Of a DNA stretch of 64,000 nt, positions 9,949 through 20,665 are shown in pieces. Position numbers and translations under genes: made by a program. Below the pieces are notes generated by a model. It worked only from the letters and a program-made list of their open reading frames with translations. It ran no database searches and was not told where the DNA came from. Position 1 is the stretch's first letter, and every line of letters starts with the position of its first letter. The stretch spans positions 1-64,000 of the forward strand of contig JAILGH010000012.1 of assembly GCA_024697025.1 (NCBI GenBank), read 5' to 3'. Origin of the DNA: Pseudobutyrivibrio sp. Lineage in GTDB: Bacteria; Bacillota; Clostridia; Lachnospirales; Lachnospiraceae.

Positions 9949-10872
9949 TTATTTGGATTTAGGATCGAAAGCATCTCGCAAGCCATCACCTAAAAGGTTA
10001 AATGCAAAGCAGGTAACCATAATCATAAGGGCTGGGAAAAACATCATGTAAGGACTGCTGGTCAAATATGCTTTTCCATCATTTAAAATAAGCCCCCATT
10101 CAGGTGTAGGCGCTGCAAGTCCAACTCCGATGTAGCTCATTGCGGACATCATCATAATTGAAACTGCCAAAAATCCTACAAAATAAATAATCATTACGCC
10201 TGCGGCATTTGGAATCATATGTTTAAAAATCATTTTCATCTGACCAACTCCAATTGCCTCAGAGGATTCGATGTAGTCACAGCCGCGAACTCTGAGAATA
10301 GCCGCTCTGTTGTTTCTTGCCATGGTAGGCATGGATGCAAACATAACTGCTGCAACAAGCTGAGGAATACCATTTCCTAAAACAGATACAATGCACATTG
10401 CCATCATAATCATTGGAATGGATTGAAATACATCCATGATTCGCATTATCACCGTATCTACAACTCCACCGCAGTAGCCTGCAATAATTCCAAGCAGGCC
10501 ACCGGATAATAGAGCTGCAATGGTACAGAATAATGCTATAAATAATGAATATCTGGCACCATAAACGCATCGACTGAAAATGTCTCTGCCAAACTGATCT
10601 GTTCCAAATAGATGCGCCGAGCTTGGCGGCTGCATCATAGCTAAATAGTCCTGACTCTGATAATCATAAGGTGCAATAAAATTAGCAAATATCGCAACCA
10701 GTATAAGAATCCCCACTACTATAAGACCAACTATAGCTGTCTTATTTCTTCTAAATCTCTTCCATGCTTCAAATGCAGGAGTAGATTTTACAGGCTTATT
10801 TCTCTTAGCCTTTTTCTTTGCAATTTTCTCCATCTCTGGAGTGTATAACTTTGCCATATCCTTCTCCTTCAA
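9949..10872 (-). CDS. ABC transporter permease (OppC/DppC-like)
   Basis: APYDYQSQD...HLFGTDQFGRDIFSRCVYGARYS typical DppC/OppC N-terminus; multiple TM segments. Confidence 0.92.
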   Translation of the reverse strand: MKEKDMAKLYTPEMEKIAKKKAKRNKPVKSTPAFEAWKRFRRNKTAIVGLIVVGILILVAIFANFIAPYDYQSQDYLAMMQPPSSAHLFGTDQFGRDIFSRCVYGARYSLFIALFCTIAALLSGGLLGIIAGYCGGVVDTVIMRIMDVFQSIPMIMMAMCIVSVLGNGIPQLVAAVMFASMPTMARNNRAAILRVRGCDYIESSEAIGVGQMKMIFKHMIPNAAGVMIIYFVGFLAVSIMMMSAMSYIGVGLAAPTPEWGLILNDGKAYLTSSPYMMFFPALMIMVTCFAFNLLGDGLRDAFDPKSK

Positions 10873-10878
10873 TGAATA

Positions 10879-11841
10879 TTATGCTGCTTTTTTTAGCTTC
10901 TTTTTTCCGCCAGAAATAATTGTGGTCTTTAGTCGAGGGTCAATAAGTATAAAGCTAATATCTACCAAGAGATTAATAACTGTTAGTACTATCGCTATTA
11001 TTAACGCTCCGCCTAGAACCGATGGATAATTACGCTGTGTAATTGAATCTGTAATGTATTTTCCAACACCTGGTATACCAAATACTGTCTCTAAAACCAT
11101 GGCTCCACCAATGGAGTTGCCAAGGTTGGTTCCGATGGACTGAGCCACTGGAATCATTGCATTTCTAAGTGCATGTCTTTTGGTAATGTTTCGCTCTGTC
11201 TGGCCCTTTGCCCTGGCTGTTCTGATATAGTCTTCCGAAAGCACTTCTAACATAGAAGAGCGGGTGATACGGGTGTAGCTTGCTACTGATGAAAGGCCTA
11301 TACACATCATTGGCAAAATATAGCCTTTTGCAGATTCAATTCCGCTGGATGGAAGAATGTGGTAGGTTACTGCAAAGATAAAAATCAAAACCAGTCCCAC
11401 TACAAACTCCGGAACGGATTGGAAAAACATTGATACAACAAGCACCAGTGAATCTATCCAGGTGTATTTCTTTAGTGCAGATACAATGCCTAAAATTATT
11501 CCTATTACTGCACCTATTGCCACTGCACCAAGAGTTATCAATCCAGAGGTTTTCAGCCTAGGTAATATTTCTGATAAAACCGGATTTCCTGTTCTATAGG
11601 AGTCTCCAAAGTCTCCTTTAGTTACGATTCCTTTTATATAATTGAAATACTGAACCACCACTGGATCATTCAAACCCAATTCTTCGCGTTTTGCATCTAC
11701 CTGTTCCTGGGGTGCATCATTTCCTAAGATAATTCTTGCAGGATCACCAGGAGTAAATGTTTTTAAAGCAAATATGATGGCTGACACCCCCAGCATAATA
11801 GGAATAAGATATACAATTCTCTTGATAATATATTTAATCAT
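10879..11841 (-). CDS. ABC transporter permease (OppB/DppB-like)
   Basis: MIKYIIKRIVYLIPIMLGVSAIIFAL...GDPAR...LGLNDPVVVQYFNYI. Confidence 0.92.
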   Translation of the reverse strand: MIKYIIKRIVYLIPIMLGVSAIIFALKTFTPGDPARIILGNDAPQEQVDAKREELGLNDPVVVQYFNYIKGIVTKGDFGDSYRTGNPVLSEILPRLKTSGLITLGAVAIGAVIGIILGIVSALKKYTWIDSLVLVVSMFFQSVPEFVVGLVLIFIFAVTYHILPSSGIESAKGYILPMMCIGLSSVASYTRITRSSMLEVLSEDYIRTARAKGQTERNITKRHALRNAMIPVAQSIGTNLGNSIGGAMVLETVFGIPGVGKYITDSITQRNYPSVLGGALIIAIVLTVINLLVDISFILIDPRLKTTIISGGKKKLKKAA

Positions 11842-11861
11842 CGTCAGCTCCTATTTCTTAA

Positions 11862-13493
11862 TTACTGTTCGCGATAGAATGATGTAACATCGATATATCC
11901 GCGCTCTCTAGTTGCAAGACCGTAAATGTCTGGCTGTGTAATTGCTGAACGCAATTCTGGACAAAGGTTAAGTACAAGTGTGTCTCTCTTGAAAATCTCC
12001 TCAAGTGCTGCAACCTTTTCCTTAGCAGCTTCATTGTCCTCTGCCTTAATTACTTCCTGAATAGCAGACCAGATTTCATCTGAAGTATACTTGTCACCAC
12101 CGATACAGAATGTGTTAATTGAATTCTCATCAAAGAATACCCATGCTGATGGATTTCTTGAATCAAGGTACTCACCTACAAGGATGATGTCATAGTCACC
12201 ACCGTTTGCCCCCTGTACAAAAGTAGGAATATCAACTGAGTTGATTTCAAGTGTGATACCTGCCTGTGCAAGCTGAGCCTGCATTACTGTGTATAAGCCC
12301 TCTGCATCAGGTGTTCCAAGGCAAGAGATTGTAAGGCCATCGCCGTAGCCTGCTTCCTCTAAGAGAGCCTTTGCCCCCCCAACATCCTGCTTTCTCTCAT
12401 CCTCTGTGTAGTAGTCAACTGCAAATGGAACATCAGCATCAATGTAACCTAATGACTGCTTTGCCTGACCGCCAGTTGCATAGGCTGCAATTGCGTCATA
12501 ATCAAGTGCCTTATCAAGAGCCTCACGTACCTTTACGTTCTTCATTGGCTCTGAATCTCTCATGTTCATCCAGATGTGATAAACCTGACCAAAGCTGTAG
12601 AAGGATGTCTTTACATTCTGGTTGTTTACATATGTTGATGCCTGAGCAACTGGAATTTCGTATGCAACTCCTGCATCTCCTGCCTCAACTGCCATCTCTC
12701 TTGCAGCTGGGTCCTGTGTGAATGTAAACTTGATTTCCTTGAAGTATCCAGCGTAATCCTGGTTCCAGTAGTTGTCGTTTCTCTCGAGAACTACATACTG
12801 TCCCTGAACCCACTCTTTAAATCTGTACTTACCAGAGCCGATTACCGGGCTGTCTGCAGCTTTGTCAAATCCGCCGCAAGCTTCTACCTCGTCCTCTGAG
12901 AAAATACCAAATGGTGTCCATGTAAGCATTGTTACAAGGTCAGGTGCTACAGTGTTGAAGCCAAGAATAACTGTGTGGTCATCAACAACCTCATTCTTGG
13001 ATGGATCAAGGAACTTACCACCATCGTTGTTTCCTGACTGTGATGCAAGAGTTTCAAATGTATAAACTACATCCTCCGCTGTAAGAAGAGAGCCGTCAGT
13101 GAATGTTACATCATCACGAAGAGTAAACTGTAATCTGTAATCATCAAGCCACTCCCATTTTGTTGCTATGTTTGGTTCAACCACCCCTGTGAACTGATTC
13201 TGAGATACTAAGGTATCAAGAATAGCTCCTGAAATAATGCTTGATTCATTCTCTGATTCACCAACAAGTGTTGGAGCCAGTGAAGATGGCTCTGAAGCAA
13301 GTGCAACAACAAGTGTCTCATCTGATTTAACTTTGTTTACTAAATCAACATTGGCTGTATTTTCTGTTGCAGCCTTTGAACCCGCTGTTTTAGCTGGAGC
13401 ACTGCCTGTTTCTTTTTCTGAACTGCCGCAGGCTACAACTGAAAATGCCATAGCAACTGCTAAACCAGCCCCAAGAACTTTTTTTAGTTTCAT
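11862..13493 (-). CDS. ABC transporter substrate-binding lipoprotein (SBP family 5)
   Basis: Lipobox MKLKKVLGAGLAVAMAFSVVACGSS; family-5 SBP layout; first gene of an Opp-type operon. Confidence 0.92.
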   Translation of the reverse strand: MKLKKVLGAGLAVAMAFSVVACGSSEKETGSAPAKTAGSKAATENTANVDLVNKVKSDETLVVALASEPSSLAPTLVGESENESSIISGAILDTLVSQNQFTGVVEPNIATKWEWLDDYRLQFTLRDDVTFTDGSLLTAEDVVYTFETLASQSGNNDGGKFLDPSKNEVVDDHTVILGFNTVAPDLVTMLTWTPFGIFSEDEVEACGGFDKAADSPVIGSGKYRFKEWVQGQYVVLERNDNYWNQDYAGYFKEIKFTFTQDPAAREMAVEAGDAGVAYEIPVAQASTYVNNQNVKTSFYSFGQVYHIWMNMRDSEPMKNVKVREALDKALDYDAIAAYATGGQAKQSLGYIDADVPFAVDYYTEDERKQDVGGAKALLEEAGYGDGLTISCLGTPDAEGLYTVMQAQLAQAGITLEINSVDIPTFVQGANGGDYDIILVGEYLDSRNPSAWVFFDENSINTFCIGGDKYTSDEIWSAIQEVIKAEDNEAAKEKVAALEEIFKRDTLVLNLCPELRSAITQPDIYGLATRERGYIDVTSFYREQ

Positions 13494-13659
13494 CTTTTCT
13501 TCTCCTTTTCTTTCCCCATAAAAATTTTTGCCTTTCGGCTGTTATGTATACAATCTTATCCATAGACTCAAGGTAGAAATATGGATTTATTATCCTAAAA
13601 AACTTTTTTACACATTAAAAATTGCCCTTTTGGAAATTTAAAAATAGTCAAAAAAATAA

Positions 13660-13692
13660 CAGGTCAAAAATCAACATGAGATTTTTGACCTG
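13660..13692 (-). terminator. Rho-independent terminator after the AraC-GH39 gene
   Basis: Perfect 13-bp stem CAGGTCAAAAATC / GATTTTTGACCTG followed on - strand by TTATTTTTTT. Confidence 0.8.
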
Positions 13693-13713
13693 AGAAAAAT
13701 GTGAGGCGAAAGT

Positions 13714-16125
13714 TTATATTCTTTTCAAACTAATGCATGCCACTTCATTTGCTTTAAGCTGAATATTGTATTTTAAAATACCATCCACCACCTCAGCTCT
13801 ATCAATAGTAAGATGTGGTTCACACACCTTTCGGCAGAACTTGATGTCATTTTTAGAAAGGTTATTGTCAAATCCAAGCCCCTTCCATATATCAACTATG
13901 CTTCCATAATCATCGTTTACTCGATACACCCTAGCCTTGTACTTATCGCCTCCCACATCCTTTATCTGAAAACCGATGTTAAGCAAATCATTGTCCTCAT
14001 AGTACTTCCACAAATCATTTTTGCTAATATCACCTTCGTCAGTAAGATAATAGTTGTAATTCAGTCGCTTTTGGTTATGGCAGACAATGGTGAAGTTCTC
14101 ATCCTCATCCATTGAGATAATATACTCTTTGCCCTTTCCCACAATATATGGCTTAAGGCGATTCATAAATTCAAAGGCATAAGCCGCCGGCTTGAATATA
14201 CTATCCTTTGTAATAAGTCCGCTTCCTCCAAATAAAAGTGCGTTGGTATCTGAGTACTCCACCGTCCTGTCTGTAGCATGGAAATATCCCATACCGTCGA
14301 TACTTGTAATGTTTTGTATAAGATTTCTTGCAACATAAGCCCCCTTATAGCATGAGTCATTTATGGCATTTCTGTCTGAAATGGTATTATTCCATTCAGT
14401 TGCATAAAGTGGTGTGTCCTCTGAAAAACCAGCCTTGGTCATGCTGGCTCTGATACGTTCTGTTGCGTGCAAAAAAGAATCATTGTCAGTGTTTCTTCTA
14501 GAATATAAATCATTTCTAATCTCTCCACTGACATAAGGAAAGTGCATCATTGAAATGTAGTCCGGCTGCTGCTGTTGTTCTCTCCATTCTTTGAAAAAGC
14601 CATCCATCACTTCGTCACTTATGTCATCTCTGATACCACAGCCACCTATTTGGATTCGCTTGTTAATACCTCTAATAATAGAAGCAGTCTGATTGAATAA
14701 CTTAAAATAATTGTAGCCTTCTATGGCCTCAGCCCTTTCATCATTCCAAAGCTCAACAAGCCAGGTGCCCACCTCCTTTGGATCATAGCAATCGTTAAGG
14801 TGGATAAAAAAGCTTTCAATCATTTTGCCCCAGTAATCCGCTTCGTATCTAAGTTCTGAGTTGTCCTCACCTTTTAAAATGGGAAGTCTGACGCTGGCCT
14901 GTATTTTCTTTGGCTTACATCCAAGCTCCAAGGCAGGCTTCATGCCATGCTCCAAGAGGAAATCAATTATGCCGTCTATCTTGGAAAAATTGTACACTCC
15001 AGTACCAAATCCAATTTCAAGAAGCATATTGGGCGTAAAAATATTCCAAAACCTAACATATTCAAAGTGCAGCGCTTCACCTATTAAAGCAATATGTTCT
15101 CTGGTGCCTGCATTTAGCAAATCCTCTGCATTGCCACCATTTAATATCTTCTTGTAGCCGGTGGTAAGTGTTGGAAACAAAGCCTTGTACTTTAGTGAAT
15201 AGTTGGCGAAAATCTCATTGCAATTCTCGTAGAAAGCCTCCTGCTTTGAGCCACTTTGGATAAAATCCTCAAGCCTTGCCTGAAGCTTTTTGTCCATGGA
15301 ATAGCAATCCTTCGCTGAATCCGCCAGAGTCTTTTTTCTAAATTCTGATGGTGTTTGGCCATACACCTGCTTGAAGGTCTTGTTGAACAAAGCCACCGTG
15401 GAAAAACCGTTATCAAAGGCAATCTTGGTAATTGGCTCGTTGGTGTAAAGCAGACTCTCGTAAGCATGACTCACCCTGATGTTGGTAACATATTTCAGGA
15501 AGCTCATGCCATAGGTTTTTTTAAAAAATCTTGATAAATATGCCTCTGATAAGTACAGCTTGTCAGCCAAATCCTTTAGAGATAGCTGCTCCTTGTAATT
15601 ACCCCTGACATAATTGTTTATCTGATTAATCCTGACTGTGATATTGTCGTCAGTGTTGTCGTGTCTATCTCCGCCTCGAACCTGAAAGTTAACTGTAAGC
15701 TCATCCAACAGCTCATAACAAAGAGCAATATGACCGAAGTCCGCCACATTGCCGTTGGTATTTACATAATGAGTCAACAGACTTTTAATCCTCTTTCTTA
15801 AGGCATCGTATTGCTCATTATTTCCCATATTGCTGTTGCACAAAAACTGTACATCCAAGGAACCCAGCACGTCACTTAACAGTTCAAATGAGATGCAAAC
15901 CTTTACTAAAAGACCATCCTCCGACAATCTTATACTGTGCTTTTTATTGGCGTTGATTAAGTAAAATCCTTCCTCAAACAGAACCACCCTCTCCTGGCCC
16001 ATCTGGATTTCAACTCGCCCCTGAAGCACGTAGCACAGCTCAATATTTTGATGGAAGTGCTCCATTTCCAGCTTCTTGTCAGAAACCTCGATTCTAACTC
16101 TTTCTCTAGAATTCTTTGACTCCAT
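13714..16125 (-). CDS. AraC-family regulator (cupin + HTH) fused to GH39-like glycosidase domain
   Basis: N-terminal cupin; HTH AYLSRFFKKTYGMSFLKYVTNIRV...; C-terminal TIM-barrel-like region with VELWNDERAE and LYATEWNNT. Confidence 0.85.
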   Translation of the reverse strand: MESKNSRERVRIEVSDKKLEMEHFHQNIELCYVLQGRVEIQMGQERVVLFEEGFYLINANKKHSIRLSEDGLLVKVCISFELLSDVLGSLDVQFLCNSNMGNNEQYDALRKRIKSLLTHYVNTNGNVADFGHIALCYELLDELTVNFQVRGGDRHDNTDDNITVRINQINNYVRGNYKEQLSLKDLADKLYLSEAYLSRFFKKTYGMSFLKYVTNIRVSHAYESLLYTNEPITKIAFDNGFSTVALFNKTFKQVYGQTPSEFRKKTLADSAKDCYSMDKKLQARLEDFIQSGSKQEAFYENCNEIFANYSLKYKALFPTLTTGYKKILNGGNAEDLLNAGTREHIALIGEALHFEYVRFWNIFTPNMLLEIGFGTGVYNFSKIDGIIDFLLEHGMKPALELGCKPKKIQASVRLPILKGEDNSELRYEADYWGKMIESFFIHLNDCYDPKEVGTWLVELWNDERAEAIEGYNYFKLFNQTASIIRGINKRIQIGGCGIRDDISDEVMDGFFKEWREQQQQPDYISMMHFPYVSGEIRNDLYSRRNTDNDSFLHATERIRASMTKAGFSEDTPLYATEWNNTISDRNAINDSCYKGAYVARNLIQNITSIDGMGYFHATDRTVEYSDTNALLFGGSGLITKDSIFKPAAYAFEFMNRLKPYIVGKGKEYIISMDEDENFTIVCHNQKRLNYNYYLTDEGDISKNDLWKYYEDNDLLNIGFQIKDVGGDKYKARVYRVNDDYGSIVDIWKGLGFDNNLSKNDIKFCRKVCEPHLTIDRAEVVDGILKYNIQLKANEVACISLKRI

Positions 16126-16149
16126 CTAACCCCCTACATTATTTAACTA

Positions 16150-17313
16150 CTAATCCCTCTTCCTACTAACATTCAAAAAGAATGAATAAACCGCCACCAA
16201 AAGAATCACTACGCCTGCAAATAAAAACTTTGGCGCTGCACCATCCCCCATGATGCCAGCGCAGGCATTGACTACTATTGGTGAAATAGCTGCCCCGACA
16301 TTTATCATTGCCAAATAAACCGACACTGTAAAAGCGTTTGTATCCGGCCTTGTATTTTGGGCAAGCAGGTAGCTTCCACCTGCATTAAATATCGCATATC
16401 CGTATCCCACCAAAAGACTGCCTGCCACTATGGCAACAATATTTGGAATGAAATATGCTATTAAAAATCCAAGGGAAATCACCACAAGAGTGAAGGTCTC
16501 CACCTGATTTTTGAACTTAACTGAAATGCCTTTAAAGGTTGCACCACCTGCAATTCCACCAAAGGTGTTGGCCATTGTAACAATGCTGGCAACCCCGGCG
16601 CCAGCACCGATTGCCTCAGCCACATACTCGGATGAATTAGTGTTGAATGCATTTTGAGTGACAAAATATATAAAGCCTATAATGAATAATCCCATGATGT
16701 ATGGATTCATTTCAAAGTAACTTTTTGACTTTGACTGACCCTCTGGAAGCTCCAGCTTTTGTGGCTCTCCCTTTGGCAGACATGTAAGAGCAATAATGAT
16801 AATTGGTATAACTGCAAGAAAAGTCAAATAGCTAAATCTCCAACCAAACTTTGCCAACTGCCCGCCTATAAAAATAAAAGTCAATGCGCCAAGAGCTGTA
16901 AAGGTGGCGTTTAATCCCATCAGGGTTGCCTGCTCTTCCTTTTTAAAATACTGAACAATAAAGCCATTTATAAGTGGCATCAAAAAGCCTGTTCCCACCC
17001 CTATGATTGCGCTTCCTGCAAGCAATTCCCATATGCTTGAATTAAAGAAAAACGGAAATAAACCTCCAATCAGATAGCAAAACAATGAAAATATTGCAAT
17101 CGCCTTTTTATTTACGTAGCCCATTGCAAATCCACTAAGTGGTGAACATGCAATAAATAAAAAGCTAGGAAGAGTAATTATCATCTGCACTAAAGTCACA
17201 TTTACTCCGGAAAACTCACTGGAAATGCTGGCAAGCACAGGTGATAGAGACATATAAGTCAGTGCCACTGCGCAAATAGATAATATTCCTACTTTTATCT
17301 TTTTGTTTTCCAT
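16150..17313 (-). CDS. MFS transporter
   Basis: Hydrophobic 12-TM-like protein; start trimmed to MENKKIKVGILS. Confidence 0.85.
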   Translation of the reverse strand: MENKKIKVGILSICAVALTYMSLSPVLASISSEFSGVNVTLVQMIITLPSFLFIACSPLSGFAMGYVNKKAIAIFSLFCYLIGGLFPFFFNSSIWELLAGSAIIGVGTGFLMPLINGFIVQYFKKEEQATLMGLNATFTALGALTFIFIGGQLAKFGWRFSYLTFLAVIPIIIIALTCLPKGEPQKLELPEGQSKSKSYFEMNPYIMGLFIIGFIYFVTQNAFNTNSSEYVAEAIGAGAGVASIVTMANTFGGIAGGATFKGISVKFKNQVETFTLVVISLGFLIAYFIPNIVAIVAGSLLVGYGYAIFNAGGSYLLAQNTRPDTNAFTVSVYLAMINVGAAISPIVVNACAGIMGDGAAPKFLFAGVVILLVAVYSFFLNVSRKRD

Positions 17314-17516
17314 AATATGTATAGCCTCATTTCTAAATACTTCTCTATTTATGAGTCTATTATGAAAAGTCAATCCAAAATACTAATACATTTCTTTATT
17401 CTTGCTTTTTTTTGCAAAGAAATCTTTAGGTCACTTTTATGTTCTTTTGATTGCAACTATCATATATAGATTCTTGTTTTGTATCAAAGGAACAAGAAAA
17501 TATATCCAAAAGCGCC

Positions 17517-17543
17517 AAAAGGTGCCGCACTAGCGACACCCTT
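17517..17543 (-). terminator. Rho-independent terminator after the ThuA gene
   Basis: Inverted repeat AAAAGGTGCCGC-ACTA-GCGACACCCTTT directly downstream of ThuA stop (17551). Confidence 0.6.
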
Positions 17544-17550
17544 TGACTTT

Positions 17551-18381
17551 TTAATAATATGGGAACAATTTAAGACGATTATCTCCGCTACGGTTAGGCC
17601 TTTCTAGAGTTACCTCTCCTGAGGCAGCCCATTCAGTACCTCTCACAAGCATTGTGATGAAATTGAATCTATCCAATGCTTCCCAGTGACCAATTGATGT
17701 GACAAACACACGTCCTTTGCCGTATTCGTTTGTCCAAATAACTGGTGTGTATTCATTGACTCCTGGCATGTTTTCAAGCTTGCCCTCTGGAATCTCTACC
17801 GGATGATGTGGTGGTGGGAATCCCGGGATTCTGTAGTTTTCCACGCCATCATATATAGATGCAAGCACGTGCATCTTGGCCTCTGGATGAATGATTAACT
17901 GTGTAAACAAATCATCAAATACATTCATCCACTTGTCGTCAATATCCTTGGTGATAGGATGATTCTTGTCTGTGGTTACCACATAGTGATCATCCTTTGG
18001 ACAGCGCCTGCAGCCCTTATCCATGGCGCAGTAACCGCCAAGCAATTTACGGTATTCATCTGGCCAATCAGGATCAACCCATATGCTTGAATGATAAAAT
18101 ACTACCCCTCTACCCGATGCAACAAAATTAAATAATGCTGACTCACTCTGCTCTCCAAAACGTCGGGCATGATCCGTTGGCCAGGTCTTACCGTCATAAT
18201 TTATGAACAAAGCATCATACGGCTCTAAATACTCTGGAGTGATATTTCTAAACTCCTCTGTAATGACTACGTTAAATCTGCCTGTAGCCTCAAGGAGCTC
18301 TCTCAAACGCTCCTGCATTTTGCGGCCCTGGTGCTCTGCTGTCAACAAGCCTGTTACTAATAAAATATTTAACTCATCCAT
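17551..18381 (-). CDS. ThuA domain-containing protein
   Basis: MDELNILLVTGLLTAEHQGRKMQERL...GRGVVFYHSSIW...GRVFVTSIGHW; start trimmed. Confidence 0.8.
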   Translation of the reverse strand: MDELNILLVTGLLTAEHQGRKMQERLRELLEATGRFNVVITEEFRNITPEYLEPYDALFINYDGKTWPTDHARRFGEQSESALFNFVASGRGVVFYHSSIWVDPDWPDEYRKLLGGYCAMDKGCRRCPKDDHYVVTTDKNHPITKDIDDKWMNVFDDLFTQLIIHPEAKMHVLASIYDGVENYRIPGFPPPHHPVEIPEGKLENMPGVNEYTPVIWTNEYGKGRVFVTSIGHWEALDRFNFITMLVRGTEWAASGEVTLERPNRSGDNRLKLFPYY

Positions 18382-18392
18382 TATAACCCCTC

Positions 18393-19604
18393 TTACTGCT
18401 TCTCCTTTAAAGACAATGCCAATGGAATTGTTATACCTAAAAGTATCGTAAATACGATATACGCAAATCTTACTTCTCCAAATAAGTTCATGCACATTGC
18501 AATAACAAGAAATGTAAGCTGGCCTCCCATACTTACCAGTGGAAATAGAATTCCATTTACAACCTTAAAATTCTCTCTTCCAAAAACTGATATTTCAAAG
18601 GCTGGCATAAATATCTGGTACAAGGAAATAGATAGTCCAAACATTGGAACTGAAAGATAAACCAAAGGTACTATATTGGTAAAGTTTAAAAGCAAAGAAA
18701 CCATAAACCATATTGCAAGTACCACATATGCTTTTCTTGTGCCAAGTCTGTTTTCAATATTTCCTGCAATAATGCTTCCGATAATACCTGCAACCGCACA
18801 AATAGACATCATAAAGGCTGCCTTTGTTTCGGTGTAGCCGTTGCTTGTGTAACGTACCAGCCACTGTGCCATAAGGCCAGTCTGGGACATGCTGCAAACG
18901 CCACAGATGGCTGCCACTACCCAAAATGATTTAGTCTTTAAAAGCTGTGAAAGAGTAATAGTTGGGACATCAACTTCTGTCGCATGCTCTACAGGAAGGT
19001 TGTCAGGGGTTTCCCCTACTTCCTCTGGATTGTTGTGTACAACCACAAGACATATAGCTGCCACAATCAGACATACGCTACAAAGAGTAAATATACCACC
19101 TGCTATTCCAAACTTTCCTATTATCATATTTAGTACTGATACCATGATAATGGTTGCTGCTGGTGGTCCCATGGAAACAAATCCCATGGCAAGTCCCTTT
19201 TTCTTTGGAAACCAGTTGGCAATTACTGAGTTGGCTCCAAAAAATGAAACCGCCTGACCACAACAGATTGTTCCAAACAAGCCTATTACAAATACCACAA
19301 GGGACTTGGAAGTACCGTACAAAAATACGAAGAATGCTGATAAAACCAAGCCAAGAATTATGGCAAACTTACCACCCTTTTTCTCACATACTTTTCCAAG
19401 GAAAAAGCTTCCAACTACGCTGGTACATCCTGCCACTGTGGCCAGTGTAAGCACCAGACTGTAATCCCATCCATTTGCTGCTGCAAGCTTTGGTAATATT
19501 ACATTTTCAGAATCTGATGTAACGGCATTAGCCAGCAAAAAGAGAAGGAAACATAAGATAACTACTAACCAATGCCTTTTACTAAAATTGTATTTCTGTT
19601 TCAT
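18393..19604 (-). CDS. MFS transporter
   Basis: 12-TM-like; GLAMGFVSMGPPAATIIM; start trimmed to MKQKYNFS. Confidence 0.85.
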   Translation of the reverse strand: MKQKYNFSKRHWLVVILCFLLFLLANAVTSDSENVILPKLAAANGWDYSLVLTLATVAGCTSVVGSFFLGKVCEKKGGKFAIILGLVLSAFFVFLYGTSKSLVVFVIGLFGTICCGQAVSFFGANSVIANWFPKKKGLAMGFVSMGPPAATIIMVSVLNMIIGKFGIAGGIFTLCSVCLIVAAICLVVVHNNPEEVGETPDNLPVEHATEVDVPTITLSQLLKTKSFWVVAAICGVCSMSQTGLMAQWLVRYTSNGYTETKAAFMMSICAVAGIIGSIIAGNIENRLGTRKAYVVLAIWFMVSLLLNFTNIVPLVYLSVPMFGLSISLYQIFMPAFEISVFGRENFKVVNGILFPLVSMGGQLTFLVIAMCMNLFGEVRFAYIVFTILLGITIPLALSLKEKQ

Positions 19605-19606
19605 AA

Positions 19607-20653
19607 CTACTTTGTCCAAACATAAGGTAATTTTTCTCCAGCTAAGTACGCATTTACGTTTTCAGCCATCTTGCGTCCAGACCATCCATCAACATCTGTT
19701 GTAAGACCTGCAAAGTGAGGTGAGCAAAGTACATTTTTCATCTTTAAAAGTGGATGATTAGCTGGTACTGGCTCCTGCCAGTATACATCTACTGCTGCGC
19801 CTGCGATTGTCTTGTTCTCAAGAGCCTCTACAAAATCCTTCTGATCAATAACTGCTGCACGAGCTGTGTTAATAACGAAGGCTGTTGGCTTCATCTTTGA
19901 GAACCAGTCTTTATTTACAATGCCTCTTGTAGATGGAACTACAGGAAGGTGAATGCTGACAATGTCTGACTGAGAAAGCATCTCGTCAAGTGAAACTGCC
20001 TTTGCTCCTGTTGCCTCGATAACAGCTGCATCAAGGTAAGGATCGTAAGCTAAGATTTCCATGCCGAATGCCTTTGCACGACTAGCAACCTCGCGACCGA
20101 TTGCACCATAGCCTGCAAGGCCAAGCTTCTTGCCGTAGAGCTCAAAGCCAATGCCGTAATCTGTGTATGGATGATTCTCATCAAGTGGTCCCCAGATAAC
20201 ATTCTTTACATCTGGAACATCATAAATATCATCCACTGGTGCACCAAGGTGCTCTCCCATAAGAAGCCCTGCAACTGCTCTAGTCATGAAACGAGTTGAT
20301 GCAATCATCATACCCATGCAATACTCAGCTACTGCAACTGCATTTCTACCTGGTGTATATGTAAGCTGGATTCCAGCTGCTTTAAGGGCCTCGTTATCAA
20401 CTGTAACTGGTGTACCCTTGGCAACTCCAATAAACTTCATTCCTGACTCAATCCATGCGTTGATTGTATCTGTGCCGGCGACCTCGTCACCTAATACAAC
20501 GATTTCTGCTCCCATACACTCTTCGCGAGTCATTTCCTCTGTAACGTTACCCTTGCCGTGCTTTAATTCACCGCAGATAGTAACTTCACATTCTTTTTTT
20601 ATCTTTTCAAGCTCCTCTTCTGGAAGAGAAGTACATAATGCTAATTTTTTCAT
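19607..20653 (-). CDS. D-2-hydroxyacid dehydrogenase family protein, NAD-dependent
   Basis: GLAGYGAIGREVASRAKAFGMEILAYDPY; INTARAAVIDQ; DVYWQEPVPANHPLL. Confidence 0.92.
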   Translation of the reverse strand: MKKLALCTSLPEEELEKIKKECEVTICGELKHGKGNVTEEMTREECMGAEIVVLGDEVAGTDTINAWIESGMKFIGVAKGTPVTVDNEALKAAGIQLTYTPGRNAVAVAEYCMGMMIASTRFMTRAVAGLLMGEHLGAPVDDIYDVPDVKNVIWGPLDENHPYTDYGIGFELYGKKLGLAGYGAIGREVASRAKAFGMEILAYDPYLDAAVIEATGAKAVSLDEMLSQSDIVSIHLPVVPSTRGIVNKDWFSKMKPTAFVINTARAAVIDQKDFVEALENKTIAGAAVDVYWQEPVPANHPLLKMKNVLCSPHFAGLTTDVDGWSGRKMAENVNAYLAGEKLPYVWTK

Positions 20654-20665
20654 TTTTCCTCCTTG

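Noticed and set aside
17517-17543. Third copy of the TAGCGG operator (GGTGCCGCACTAGCGACACC)
   Set aside because: Resembles the motif only partly and forms a terminator hairpin directly after the ThuA gene.
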